This document shows positions 10,745 to 20,836 of a DNA stretch of 64,000 bases, in pieces (the stretch's first letter is position 1; every line of letters starts with the position of its first letter). Position numbers and translations under genes: made by a program. The notes under the pieces are model-generated. The model was not told the origin of the DNA. It did no database searches and was given only the letters and a program-made list of their open reading frames with translations. Source of the DNA: Petaurus breviceps papuanus (lineage: Eukaryota; Chordata; Mammalia; Diprotodontia; Petauridae); NCBI GenBank assembly GCA_028583685.1, contig JAMXIF010001164.1, positions 3,775,373 through 3,839,372 of the forward strand, in the 5' to 3' direction.

Positions 10745-10925
10745 GGCATTTTAGGATGGGAAAGGAACCTAGAGATCCTATGAATCAATTTCTTCATTTT
10801 CCACATGACGAAACTGAGTCCAAGAAGTGAAGTGTCCATGCCTAAGGACAACCAGCTAAAAAGAAGCAGGTTAGGATTAGAACCCAGAATCCAGGCAACT
10901 TGACCTCCCCTGTACCCCCTTCCTC
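10745..10925 (-). mobile_element. MIR-type CORE-SINE, antisense
   Basis: TGGGAAAGGAACCTAGAGAT, CATGACGAAACTGAGTCC and a degraded head ending near CTGTACCCCC. Confidence 0.55.
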
Positions 10926-10929
10926 CCAG

Positions 10930-12044
10930 ACAACTATTTCCCTTTAAAATATAATTGAGGGATTTCCCTTTTCCTCTTCCACTTCCTCTCCCTCCTCAGG
11001 AAACAATGGTGCATTCACAGATGCTTCAATGATCAGAAGGGGACGGGAATGGTTTACTCTGCCTAGATTTGACTTATAAGAGTTGAGAGTGTCTGGAGCA
11101 TGGAGGCCATAATGTCAAACATTGGAACATAATCCCAGAGATGAAGGGTTCCTAATTACTGGTGGTTGGGCCTGCCCAACCAATAGAAATTCTTTTTCAT
11201 TCCCAGTGATTTTTCCTGGATAGATGCAGACTTTGGGGGCCTGGGCCTGGCAAGTGGGATGGGGTTCCTGTTTTCTATTAAGCAAGATAGGTTTATAGCT
11301 CTTTCATGATTCACCATTGGATAGATTTTTGTCATGGTCGGTCTGCAGGGGAATATGAGATTATTATGAGCTTATTGGATAGAAATTTTTGGTCTTGTCT
11401 GCACACTGCATAACTAGAAATCATGCTGAGGAGAAAGCTCAAGCCAACTTTTGATCACTTAAAAACAGAAGTGAGTGGAAGATTATTTTTAAAAATCATT
11501 GAATGCCTTATCTATTCCCAGGGCTGCTAGAAGGATCAGATAAAAGCATTTTTGAAAAGTGTAAGGCATTTTACCACTATAAGGATTATTTTATTAATAT
11601 ATATGGTGATTTGGAAATCTAAATTGAAACTAATTTGTTGGCTGTGTCTCTTTTGGATGACTTTAATCTCTTTTTTATAGAAGTAATGTGACATAGATGT
11701 GGCTTGGCTGGGTGTTGAGTTGAATTAGACAACAAACATGGTACCTAGAGTAGGAGCCAGTATGGAACTTTCCTCAGGTGGGTGACTCAAGTTATAGGCA
11801 AGAACCTTCAGGTATCAAAGGAGGAGAAGCATACAAGAACCATGCTACCTACTGCTCACAGGAAGGAACTCTCAGATTTCCCACCTAAGGTTGGCAAGCT
11901 GTCATAGAAGAGAAACAGAAAAAAATGGAGACACTGAACTCAACATATATTTGGATTCTTTAGGGTTATATACTTTGCACCATAGCAAAGCAAATGTTTC
12001 CATACCTAGACTCTGGGTTTTTCATTGTACCAGATCCGACTGTA
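10930..12044. other. Non-repetitive stretch; no established gene
   Basis: No repeat family recognised. It contains the second exon-like segment (11000-11079). No AATAAA follows that segment within several hundred bases. Confidence 0.4.
11000..11079 (+). other. Possible terminal coding exon, weak
   Basis: A strong pyrimidine tract and acceptor (CTTCCTCTCCCTCCTCAG, 10982-10999) is followed by a frame reading NNGAFTDASMIRRGREWFTLPRFDL and then TAA at 11077-11079. Two bases precede the first whole codon, which is the phase needed to follow the segment at 6846-6917. A different frame is also open for a similar length, no poly(A) signal is seen nearby, and I recognise no family. Treat it as speculative. 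Confidence 0.15.
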
Positions 12045-12440
12045 AACTGATAAAATAGTGGATGGAGTGCTGGGCTTAGAGACACCCAGTTTTGTGGTTG
12101 TTGTTCAGTTGTTTCAATTGTGTCTGACTCTTTGTGACCCCATTTGGGATTTTCTTGGCAAAGATACTGGAGTGTTTTGCCATTTCCTTCTCTAGCTCAT
12201 TTTATAAATGAGGAAACTGAGGTAAAGAGGGTTAAGTGACTTGCTCAGGGTCACACAGATAGTAAGTGTCTGAGGCCAGATTTGAACCCATGCAGATAAA
12301 TCTTTCTGACTTCAGATGTGGCACTTTGCACTATGACAACACCTAGCTGCCCTGGAGATACCCAGACTTGGTCTCAAATTCCAACCTTGATATTAACAGC
12401 TATGTGACCTCTAAGAAAATAACCACGACATTCCTCAAGT
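12045..12440 (+). mobile_element. MIR-type CORE-SINE split by Mar1
   Basis: Head at 12045-12089 (ATAGTGGATGGAGTGCTGGG) and body from 12366 (TCTCAAATTCCAACCTTG, AACAGCTATGTGACCTCTAAG) belong to one sense MIR interrupted at 12090-12354. Confidence 0.7.
12090..12354 (-). mobile_element. Mar1-type SINE with BovB-like tail, antisense
   Basis: The plus strand opens with TGTTCAGTTGTTTCAATTG and TGTCTGACTCTTTGTGACC (RTE-type tail), then GGAAACTGAGG, GACTTGCTCAGGGTCACACAG and the tRNA-like head ending AACACCTAGCTGCCCT. Flanks show an 11-bp duplication GAGAYACCCAG at 12079-12089 and 12355-12365, placing it inside an older MIR. Confidence 0.9.
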
Positions 12441-12444
12441 GACA

Positions 12445-12710
12445 TCTAGGACTAGACACCTGCCCCAAATTCTGTATTCCTTCTCCTAACTCTATACTTT
12501 TGCATAATCTGTTGAAGCTCAACTCATGTGACACTTCCCATGGGAGGATTTTCCATACCTGAAGCCCATTAGCTGTTAGCCTTCTCTTCCTCCTCATCTC
12601 ATGTGTTTACATACTGTTTCCCTAGTAGAATGTAAGCATATTAAGGGCACACTCTATTTAACTTTCATTGTCCCCCTAGTGCTTTGCATATATTTTATAA
12701 ATTCTATTTG
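12445..12710 (+). mobile_element. L2 LINE 3' end
   Basis: CCCTAGTAGAATGTAAGCAT, TTAAGGGCACACTC and CCCCCTAGTGCTTTGCATA at 12622-12691 follow the L2 3' pattern; the upstream part is decayed. Confidence 0.6.
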
Positions 12711-12721
12711 GACTGGATTTA

Positions 12722-13149
12722 TCTATTTTTCTTTTAATTTTTATTTTCAATTTCAAATTCTCTCCCTTCTCCCACCCCTCCCCCACTCACTGAGGAAGCA
12801 AGAAATCCAATACCCATTATACATATGAAGTCATGCAAAACCATATTAACCATGCTAAATGGAGGGATGAGGGGAGGAGCAAGAAAAATAAAGAGGAAAA
12901 AAACATGCTTTAATCTGCATTCTTATTCCTGTTCTCTTTATGAAGGTGGACAGCATTTTTCATCTCATTCTTTGGAATTGTCACAGATCACTGTCTTGAT
13001 TAGAGTAGCTAAGTCTTTCAAAGTTGATTATTGTTACAATGTTGCTATTACTATGCACAATGTTCTGGTTTTATTTACTTAGATTTACATCAGTTCATAT
13101 AAGTCTTCCATGTTTTTTTTTTCTGAAACCACCCTCTACATCATTTCTT
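12722..13149 (-). mobile_element. Antisense L1 3' end, outer element (left half)
   Basis: The minus strand reads as the L1 3' end: TTTCAGAAAAAAAAAACATG, TTGAAAGACTTAGCTACTC, then AGAAGGGAGAGAATTTGAAAT and an A-rich tail at about 12722-12760. It ends at a target-duplication copy (13139-13149) and continues at 14409. Confidence 0.85.
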
Positions 13150-14408
13150 TCTTTTGAATCTGTTTTATAATATCTTGATTTCTCATAAAGTCATTAGCTT
13201 CCATTTGATCCATTCTAAATTTGAAGGAATTATTTTCTTCAAAGGGCTTTTGGACTTCCTTTTCCATCTAACCAATTCTACTTTTTAAGGCATTCTTCTC
13301 CTTATTGGCTTTTTGGACCTCTTTTGCCATTTGAGTTAGTCTATTTTTTTACGGTGTTATTTTCTTCAGTATTTTGGGGGGTTTCTTTTAGCAAGCTGCT
13401 GCCTTGTTTTTCATGATTTTCTTCTATCACTCTCATTTCTCTTCTGAATTTTTCCTCTACTTCTCTTACTTGATTGACAAAATTCTTTTTGAGCTCCTCC
13501 GTGGCTTGTGGCCAATTCATATTTTTCTTGGAGGTTTTTGATGCAGGAGTTTTGACTTTGTTGTCTTCTGGTTCTATGCTTTGATCTTCTTTGTCACCAA
13601 AGAATGATTCTATATCTGATTTCTTTTTCTCTGTTTGCTCATTTTGCCAGCCAATTACTTGACTTTTGAGCTCTTTGCCACAGTAGAACTCTGCTTCCAG
13701 AGTGGAGAAACCCCCAAATTTCTGGGGTTTTGCACAACTGTTGTCAGATCTACTTCTAGGTACCTGCCTCATAACTGAAGAGGACTCCCTCTCCACAGCT
13801 GCCACAATTTCTGCCAAGGCAGCGCTCCTCCTCACCCCAGGACAATCACCCAAGACTGCAACCCATATCCAAGCAGGGCAAAGCAAGAAAATCCTGCCTC
13901 AGTGCCAGCAAAGAGATTCCTGCAATTGCCCTCTAACCAGTCACTTGGTAGCCCTACCTAGAGCTTTGGAAGCAGCCACTGCAACCACAGTCACCTCCAC
14001 TGCCCTTGGGGCAGAGACTGGACCATGCTCTTCTCTAACCCAGGTCCGACAGGGTTCCCACTGACCTTTTACTTTCTCTTTGGCATTTGTGTTTTGAGAA
14101 GTCTGGAAACTGCCACAGTGGCCAGTGATTCAGTCCCCTGCAGTCTGCTCTGGTTCAATCTGTGCCTCTGGTCTGTGCTGGTACGGCCCACATGAGACTG
14201 TACTCTGCTCCCAGCCTGGTGTGATGGACCCTTCCTTTTGGCTTGCCAGACTGACTTCAACTGGAGATGTATTTCACTCTGTCATTTTGTGGGTTCTGCA
14301 GTTCTAAAATTTGTTTAGAGTCATTTTTATGGGTATTGGAGGTGGTTGGGGGAGTAGCTCAAGCAGGTTCCTGCTTTTCCTCCACCATCTTGGCTCCGCC
14401 CCTCTCTC
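13150..14408 (-). mobile_element. Nested L1 5'UTR plus ORF1 start, lacking the L1 3' end
   Basis: On the minus strand it starts with GAGAGAGGGGCGGAGCCAAG, the 5' start of marsupial L1, runs through the 5'UTR, and enters ORF1 (from about 13650). The ORF1 part gives a coiled-coil-type peptide with KKNMNWPQATEELKKNFVNQ and VREVEEKFRREMRVIEENHE; the frame is broken in places. It stops abruptly at CAGATTCAAAAGA (13150) with no 3'UTR or poly(A). An 11-bp direct repeat CATCATTTCTT (13139-13149 and 14409-14419) flanks it, so it entered the outer L1 as a separate insertion. Confidence 0.85.
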
Positions 14409-14592
14409 CATCATTTCTTATAGCACAATAGCATTCCATCATAATTACATAACATAACTCATGCAGCCATTCCCTAATTGATAGGCATCTACACAGTTTC
14501 TAAACTTTTGCCACCACAAAAAGAGCTGCTTTTAAAAAAAAGTATACATAGAGGTACTTTTCCTTTTTCCTTGATCTCTTTGGGGTTTAAGT
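14409..14592 (-). mobile_element. Antisense L1 3' region, outer element (right half)
   Basis: Minus strand: CAAAGAGATCAAGGAAAAAG, CAGCTCTTTTTGTGGTGGCA, CCTATCAATTAGGGAATGGC, GAATGCTATTGTGCTATAAG. This is the L1 text immediately upstream of the block ending at 13149, confirming that one copy was split. Confidence 0.85.
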
Positions 14593-14599
14593 GAATTTA

Positions 14600-14780
14600 C
14601 ATACTAAATCATAGACAGGTTGTTATTTACAAAATTAGAAGAACTTCTCATACCAGGAATTTCCCTCTGCTTAATAAATAATAATAATACCACCATAAGT
14701 TTTGTGAAGCACTTTATACATGTTATCACATTGAAGAATTGATCCTTTTGATTATGTGTTTATTCTTTTTTCTACTAATA
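14600..14780. mobile_element. MIR 3' fragment and unassigned AT-rich sequence
   Basis: AATAATAATAATACCACCAT, GAAGCACTTTATACATGTTA and TCACATTGA at 14669-14736 are an antisense MIR 3' end. Confidence 0.4.
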
Positions 14781-14784
14781 TTCA

Positions 14785-15410
14785 ATTTGGATCACAGTCA
14801 TTAAGCATATACAATGGGCAGAACAATTTGAACTTCTGAAGAAAATACTCCTATTGAGATCACAGAGCCAGATGTGCAGAGCACTTTGCTAGGCCCTAGG
14901 GGAGGTGACAAAGATCAGAGAACAGTTCCTATTTTCAAATCTACCAGGCAGATAAGACACTGTGACAAATGATCATAATGGAAAAGAGAACACATGAAAA
15001 CATATAAAAGAGCTCCACCCACCCCCCGCCAATTGATATAACATCTTAGGAAGAAAAGATGGCTCCTGAATGGGGAGGTTCAGCAAGGCTTCATGGAAGA
15101 AGTGGCATATTTATGTGACTTTCCTTGATTCGAAGTACACAAATTCATTAGGGATAGGTCAAGAATTTTCAAAGCAGAAGTACTTTATTAAAGGTTTGTG
15201 CTTGTGATTTTAGGGGTGAAAACATATCCTATATGATTTTCTTGGAAATCAATTTAATTTTAACAAACACTAATAAACCTACTACAAAGAACATACCAAG
15301 CTAGGAACTTGGGATGCAAAGACCATGATGACATAGTACCTGTCCTCAAAGAGCTTACAATCCATTAAGGAATGCACAAAGAAGAAAATAGAAATCTTGG
15401 TAATCATTGT
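14785..15410 (-). mobile_element. L2 LINE pieces, antisense
   Basis: GCAGAGCACTTTGCTAGGCC, CAGCAAGGCTTCATGGAAGA (antisense of the L2 AAGCCT-CCTGA region) and, at 15270-15370, TACCAAGCTAGGAACTTGGGA and CCTCAAAGAGCTTACAATCC. Confidence 0.55.
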
Positions 15411-15417
15411 TGGCTAT

Positions 15418-15815
15418 ATAATAATAATAATAATGTTAACAGAATTTGTATTACACTTTAAGAATAGGAAAGTTTAGGGGTGGCCAGGTAGCACAGCGAG
15501 TAAGAGCACCGGCTCCAGTGTCAGGATGACCTGGAGATGAACCCCAGGCTTAGACACTTAGCACCCACCCAGAAACACCTGGCCGTGTAACCTTGAGCAA
15601 GTTACTTAACCCTGATTGCTTAAAAAAAAAAAAAGAATAGGAGAGTGTTTTGTTTTTCTACAAATATCTCATTTTGTCCTTCCAAGAAATCTGGAAGGTA
15701 AGTGTTATGACTATCCTATTTTACAAATAAAGAAATGCAGGTAGGCAGAAGTCAAGTGATTTGCTCAGGGTCATATGGCTAATCTGAGGCCATATTTGAA
15801 TTCAGGTCTATGTAT
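15418..15815 (-). mobile_element. MIR-type CORE-SINE split by a SINE, antisense
   Basis: Left part (AATAATAATAATAATG, GTATTACACTTTAAG) and right part (ACAAATATCTCATTTTGTCC, TTTACAAATAAAGAAATGCAG, GATTTGCTCAGGGTCATATG) are one antisense MIR interrupted at 15474-15632. Confidence 0.65.
15474..15632 (+). mobile_element. tRNA-headed SINE (family B)
   Basis: GGGGTGGCCAGGTAGCACAG, CGAGTAAGAGCACCGGCTCC, AGCACCCACCCAGAAACACC, TGGCCGTGTAACCTTGAGCA and a 13-A tail. Target duplication AAGAATAGGARAGT at 15460-15473 and 15633-15646. Little decayed, so young. Confidence 0.92.
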
Positions 15816-15825
15816 TTTTTAAAAT

Positions 15826-15885
15826 GTCAGTCAACAAATATTTATTGAGTGCTTGCATTGATCCACCAAGTATGCTAAATATCTA
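15826..15885 (-). mobile_element. L2 3' fragment, antisense
   Basis: GTCAACAAATATTTATTGAG, TGCTTGCATTGATCCACCA. Confidence 0.5.
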
Positions 15886-15889
15886 AGAA

Positions 15890-16090
15890 TATGTACAGCT
15901 AGGTCCTGATGAATACAAAGAATGAACTAATGAATCTTGTAAAGTGTTTGCACTATTTGAATTGACACTGCATACTTCCATTGGCCTGGAACTAATTACA
16001 ATATTTTATGTAATTACTCCTAATAGTGCAAATTCTAATACATGTGATGACTTCACAGGACTCATTATTTATACTAATTAGGGCCTGACT
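15890..16090. other. No gene; unassigned sequence
   Basis: AT-rich with several TAATTA cores near 15993-16080. Nothing else seen. Confidence 0.3.
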
Positions 16091-16094
16091 GTAT

Positions 16095-16225
16095 AGGGAT
16101 GACAAAGGAAACAATGAGAAACTCAGGCCTAGAGAAATGACTTTCCCAAGGTCACACACTGGGATTAGAGCTCCAGTCTGCCTGTAGGCTCCAAGCTTCT
16201 TTCCCCAACCATGTTGCCACCTACA
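16095..16225 (-). mobile_element. MIR fragment, antisense
   Basis: GAGAAACTCAGGCCTAGAGA, TTTCCCAAGGTCACACACTG and a head around TTGCCACCTA. Confidence 0.55.
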
Positions 16226-16795
16226 TGGGGTTGTCTTTTCTCTCTATTGTGAACAAGGTTTTTCAGAGTCATGATTAGGTGAAAAGGAACCTGAAAGTAA
16301 ATTACAAGTTCATGTCTGTGTGTGATGAACCCAAAGGAATGTCTCTGCAAACAGGAATGTCTGTATGTATCTGCCGCACACGTGGACACCATTTGAGGCA
16401 TCTGTGAAGGAGGTCCTGGGAGTGTGTGCTCTGGTCTGTTCGATTCTCTGTGGTGTGAACAATGGAAAACTCCAGCATTTTAGTTACATGAGAAAATGTT
16501 GAGTCAAGGGCCTGAAAAATCACAGAGTTCTTGCAACCCAGGCCCAAGAGAGGGACTTCAGATAACAAAGCACTTTCCCCACTTTGCTTCCACATGGGAG
16601 GCCAAGGGGGATGGGGGGGGGGGGGCTGCATTGGAGGTGTGTTGTTTTCAATTACTGAGTTCACACCGATGAGTCATGTGCATAAATTCCTCAAATGTCA
16701 TCCTGGGTAAGTCAAGGAATTTGTATTTGAAAAGACAAAACGATCCCAAGAAAAGTTTTAGGGGTAATGTGGGGAGGGAGAGCTCGCTCAACTTA
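16226..16795. other. No gene; unassigned, with 13-G run
   Basis: Homopolymer G at about 16613-16625. A 120-codon antisense frame at 16302-16664 crosses the G run and shows low-complexity proline and histidine, so it is not credible as a gene. Confidence 0.4.
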
Positions 16796-16799
16796 CTAA

Positions 16800-17375
16800 G
16801 GAGTGAGAGTTTTGCTAAGAATTATGGGATCATAGGTTTAGAGCCAGAAGGGGATTTAGAAGTTGTCTGTTACAACACTGTCATTCTATCAATGAGCAAA
16901 CTGAGTCCCAGTTAGGTCAAGGACAAAGCCTGGAGCTGGGATTCTGAAATCAGGTTCCTGTGTCTCCAATGTCTCCAGCACTTGTCTCATCATTCAACAT
17001 CACCTCTTCTTATGGATGAAGGTGTCAGAAAGTTGAAGGTCACAAGTCCCAAGGTCACACAAGAAGCAAAGGAGAAAAGCTGGAATCCACACCCAGAACC
17101 CTTACCCTCTATAGGGTATAACAAAAACAATAATAGGGGCTGACATTTACATAGTGTTTTAAGGTTTGCAAAGTGCGTTCTGCATATCTCATTTGACCCT
17201 CACAATAACCCTGTGGGGTACATGCTGTTGCTTTACCCATGTTACAGAGGAAGAAACTGAGGCCCAGTCAGGTCAAGTGAATTGCATAGGATCACACAGC
17301 TGGTAAGTGTCTGAGGGAAGATTTGAATCTAGGTCTTCCTGATTCCAAGTCCAGGATTCTATTCACTACAACACC
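16800..17375 (-). mobile_element. Three MIR-type relics, antisense
   Basis: 16825-16985 (GGATCATAGGTTTAGAGCCA, GAGCAAACTGAGTCCCAG); 16990-17110 (AGGTCACACAAGAAGC); 17125-17375 (GGGGCTGACATTTACATAGT, CATCTCATTTGACCCTCACA, GAGGAAGAAACTGAGGCCC, ATCACACAGCTGGTAAGTGT). The last is the best preserved. Confidence 0.7.
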
Positions 17376-17379
17376 TGCA

Positions 17380-17700
17380 AACATCTCAAATTCAGCATAA
17401 CTAAGATGGAACTCAATATTTCCCCCAGCTTATCCCCTCCCTCCCCACAACCAATGTGTTTCCAAAACTTAGAGTTCTATCTCCACAACATGTAAATAAT
17501 CCTTTCCTTTCACTCTACTCATACCCAAACCACCTTAGTTCAGGCCCTTATCACCTTTTGCATGGACTACTGCAATACTGTCCTAAGTGGATGCCTGGCT
17601 TACAGGTTCTACAGGAGTCAATTAGACCTTTCATGTCCTTTCACCCCAGTGCTATAATTCCTAGTTCCAGCTGTGCTATAAGTGAACAGGGTCTCAGGCA
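17380..17700 (+). mobile_element. L2 LINE fragment
   Basis: AACATCTCAAATTCAGCATA, GGAACTCAATATTTCCCCC, then CAGGCCCTTATCACCTTTTG and GGACTACTGCAATACTGTCC match the L2 region C-terminal to the RT motif. Confidence 0.65.
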
Positions 17701-17916
17701 GTTCTAACAGGTATATAAGAACTTCAATGACTGTGAAGAAACAAAGTCATCTCAGATTTTTTTTCCTGAAGTGGTCGAAATCATGCACAGACTCTGGAAT
17801 ATTATACAGTTGGACACAGACTCACAAGACACTTGGGGGAAACACACATACCACCTACTCTTCTGGCTGCTCTCCTATGAGGGTCAGAAGCTGAGTACAA
17901 CAAAAGACACCCAGAG

Positions 17917-18085
17917 GGGTGGCCAGGTAGCACAGCGAGTAAGAGCACCAGCCCCACTGTCAGGATGACCTAGGGGATCGAATCCAGGCTCAGACACTTA
18001 GCACCCACCCAGAAACACCTGGCCGTGTAACCTTGAGCAAGTTACTTAACCCCCAATTGATTAAAAAAAACAACAAAAAAAAAAC
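17917..18085 (+). mobile_element. tRNA-headed SINE (family B)
   Basis: Same family as 15474-15632, 3' tail interrupted by CAACA. Target duplication ARAGACACCCAGAG at 17903-17916 and 18087-18100. Confidence 0.9.
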
Positions 18086-18099
18086 AAGAGACACCCAGA

Positions 18100-18414
18100 G
18101 AGACAGACACCTAGGGCCCAAGACTGTAGCCCAAGTCCTTGCTTCCTCTTCCCTTTCACTTCATATTGTAATTCTCTACAACTTCAGAAATATCAAGGAC
18201 CAGTCTCAAGTGCACTAGTGATGACTACATCACTTTGCTCCTTCCCTCTACTGGCTAAAGGAACTACCTTGTGTGTGCAGAAAAGCTGGCGGCTCTCTCA
18301 GAACATGGTGGTACCAGCTCTCTTTTATTTCCTGTAATTCTTCCAAATGAGTTTCCCTATTATAGCAAGAGCCATAAGAAAGGATGCCCCAACTCTCCTA
18401 CTCTAGAGATCAAT
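18100..18414. other. No gene; unassigned sequence
   Basis: No repeat or coding frame recognised. Confidence 0.3.
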
Positions 18415-18429
18415 TTAATTTTATCTGAA

Positions 18430-18480
18430 TAAAAATTATCTATCTATCTATATATATATATATCTATCTATGTGTATGCA
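18430..18480. repeat. (TATC/TA)n microsatellite
   Basis: TATCTATCTATCTATATATA followed by more TATC units. Confidence 0.9.
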
Positions 18481-18559
18481 TGCATATAATAGTTTAATAA
18501 GAACATTTTATATAACATATAATTATATAAACATGTGTATGTGTCAGATGGGGTAAAGG

Positions 18560-18845
18560 GGACTCACTTCCCTTATCTTACCCAGGTTGAAAGTGCAGCA
18601 GCTCTACTGACAGGCTTCATCAGCATGGGAGCTTGGACATGTTCCATTTTTTTTTTTTGCCTTTTGGAGGGCAATTGGGACCTGTTCCATTTTTCCAACC
18701 TGGGCCCCAGACTCTTAAGGACTCACCATATTAGTACAAAACTTAGGGCAGACGCCCAATAAGTTCAGTCTTACTGCAGTTCAGAACTCCTCAGCTCAGG
18801 CAATCCACCAGTTACATCTTCCCCAGGAGCAAGAATTACTTTTAT
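18560..18845 (-). pseudogene. 7SL RNA retropseudogene, antisense
   Basis: The signal-recognition-particle RNA is read on the minus strand. In plus orientation the order is: ACCCAGGTTGAAAGTGCAGC, CATCAGCATGGGAGCT (S-domain loop), CTGTTCCATTTTTCC-AACCTGGGCC, GACTCACCATATTAGTAC, AAAACTTAGGGCAGACGCCC, AGTTCAGAACTCCTCAGCTC and the 5' end at CCCCAGGAGCAAGAATTAC. The S domain is present, so this is a 7SL pseudogene and not an Alu-like SINE, which lacks it. It contains a SINE stub (18652-18677). Confidence 0.8.
18652..18677 (-). mobile_element. 26-bp SINE stub nested in the 7SL pseudogene
   Basis: The insert is a short T run plus GCCTTTTGGAGGGCAATTG, the antisense 3' end of family-A SINEs (compare 4335 onward). 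It is flanked by GGACMTGTTCCATTTTT at 18635-18651 and 18678-18694, a 17-bp duplication with one mismatch. It is an extreme 5' truncation. Confidence 0.8.
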
Positions 18846-18849
18846 TAAA

Positions 18850-19160
18850 ATTGGGTATTAAAATAAGATTTAAAAATAAAACAAATAGGTTGGATTTTAT
18901 TATTATTGTCAAATGTTTTTTTAATTTCACTTTAGAACTATTTAAGTTCAAATATGGCACAGAAGAAAAACTATAAGATATATGAGATCAAATTTTTTAT
19001 AACCTTTTCAGAATATCTGACATACAGATCACAATAGGTTACATATTATCTCTAGCTCAGTTTTTTTTCATGGTTATTAATTCTCAATATGTAAATCCTG
19101 AAGATAAAAGGGAAGAGTCCCAAATATCTCAGAAAAGCAACTCTAGGTTGAATCAGAAAA
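18850..19160. other. No gene; AT-rich unassigned sequence
   Basis: Homopolymer A/T runs and no recognised repeat. Confidence 0.3.
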
Positions 19161-19164
19161 CTCT

Positions 19165-19335
19165 TTTTAGAAAGGACATTAGATTTAGAATCAAAGGGCC
19201 TATGTTCAAATCTTGGCTCTGTGATTTTGGGCAAAACACTTAAGGTCTCAGGGACTCAGGTTCTTCATCATTAATATAAAAGGCTTGGAATGCATGACCT
19301 CTAAGTTATAAATCTATGGTCCTATGATCACAGAC
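19165..19335 (+). mobile_element. MIR-type CORE-SINE
   Basis: GGACATTAGATTTAGAATCA, TTCAAATCTTGGCTCTGTG, TTTGGGCAAAACACTTAAGG, and the 3' end GACCTCTAAGTTATAAATCTA then TGGTCCTATGATC. Confidence 0.75.
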
Positions 19336-19339
19336 TTAA

Positions 19340-20140
19340 TTGTTCCAGAAGGCCTACCCTTTCATCACTGGTCCCAAGCATCATCATAACACTCAGAGGA
19401 GGAGTCATAGATACCACTCATGGTTTCTCTAACTACCTTTTCAAGGCTCAGGAAACATCCAAAAGTCCACCAAATCAAGGAAATCTCCACAAGATTCCAA
19501 ACAATGTAGCTATGCCTTTCATACATACTAGAAGATGATTTGGATGATCTCTTCATTTTAGAAATGTTTAAGAACTAGGACTTTCTTTCTGCCTAAAAAT
19601 CTATATGCCAAAAGACTCCACAACGGTGGCAAACCTAATTACCATCACCATGCTACATCATATTTCCTTTTTACCTCCAAAAGCACATAAAGGTAACTCA
19701 ATGTAACTCAATTACTGCAACTGCCTCCCATTTTTTCCCTAGCCATGGTGCTGACTGAGCTAGTGGGCTACTGGTTATGCAGCTACCCCTGGCCACAGTG
19801 CTGACAATTTTAATATTTGCCAAGTTCCAACTGCTAAACAGTAATTCCTCCTTGTGTTGAGTCAGTGAAGAAAGACAATCCCAGCATCCTTCAGTGCTCT
19901 TGAACCCCTTATTACAGGGAAAAGATAGGACAACATTTCAAATCAGTTGTTGACTGTCCTAATGTTGTCGACATTTCAATTGACCAAGGACTTTGATGGA
20001 AAGAGGAAGTTGGAAAATTTAGATTCTTATGTGCTCTACAACTATTACTGGGGCCCCATTAACATGATATTTCTGCATAGAGTCCCATTAGGATAATGCC
20101 CTCCAGGAATTACTAAGAAATATGAAGGCATGAATCTGTG
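19340..20140. other. No gene; unassigned sequence
   Basis: No recognised repeat or coding exon. It is CpG-poor, with scattered short frames only. Confidence 0.3.
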
Positions 20141-20149
20141 CCTGACCTC

Positions 20150-20275
20150 ACTGAATTATAAACTGCTTGAGGGCAGGGATTATCCTTTGCTTCTTTTTGT
20201 ATCCCCAAAATTTAGCCTCCTGCCTGACACATATTAGGTAGGCACCTAATTAATGTTTACTGAGTAATATGACTG
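20150..20275 (+). mobile_element. L2 LINE 3' end
   Basis: AATTATAAACTGCTTGAGGG, CAGGGATTATCCTTTGCTTC, TTTTTGTATCCCCAAAATTT, CCTGACACATATTAGGTAGG, CACCTAATTAATGTTTACTG. Confidence 0.8.
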
Positions 20276-20279
20276 TACC

Positions 20280-20836
20280 TACAACTTCCCTATTATGTAT
20301 AACATATATATCCTGAAATCCCACTCTTACCCTCTGCATTCTCTCACTGTATATCGAAACTGTTCATGAATTTTAAAAAGCTGACTGAATAATGTGTGTG
20401 GTAAAGTGAGGGGAAGGAAATTGATAAGTAGTGGAAAGGTTAACAACCACCATCTTTACAGGGAAAATCCCTAAATTTCTGAATGGCCAAAGATAGTACA
20501 TGGCCCCTGGCCTCAAGGAGCTTAGAATCAATAAACCCCATCAGCTCACTCACCTTCCCCATTTCCCTTAACCACTGGTAACAGATTGGGGGGAGAAAGC
20601 ATTATTTTTGTCAGAATCTGACAGAACATGCCCTCCTGGATAAAACATTTACTTAATTTCAAACACCCTTTTGCTATAATCTTTTAAAAAAATACTATTT
20701 TCCAAAGGAAATTAAGTGCCTCTCATTTTTTTTCTCAAAGACTTATGAGGAATTGTCCTTCCCCACAGTCTCTCCCTGGCTTTTAATTATTTTTGGAACC
20801 TTCCTTGCGTTCCTTTTAAAAAGGGGGAGGGGGGGC
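20280..20836. other. Mostly unassigned; small antisense L2 piece
   Basis: TGGCCCCTGGCCTCAAGGAG and CTTAGAATC at 20501-20529 suggest an antisense L2 3' end. The remainder is unrecognised. Confidence 0.35.

Noticed and set aside
13341-13886. 181-codon antisense frame as a host gene.
   Set aside because: It is the L1 5'UTR and ORF1 coiled-coil start of the nested L1.
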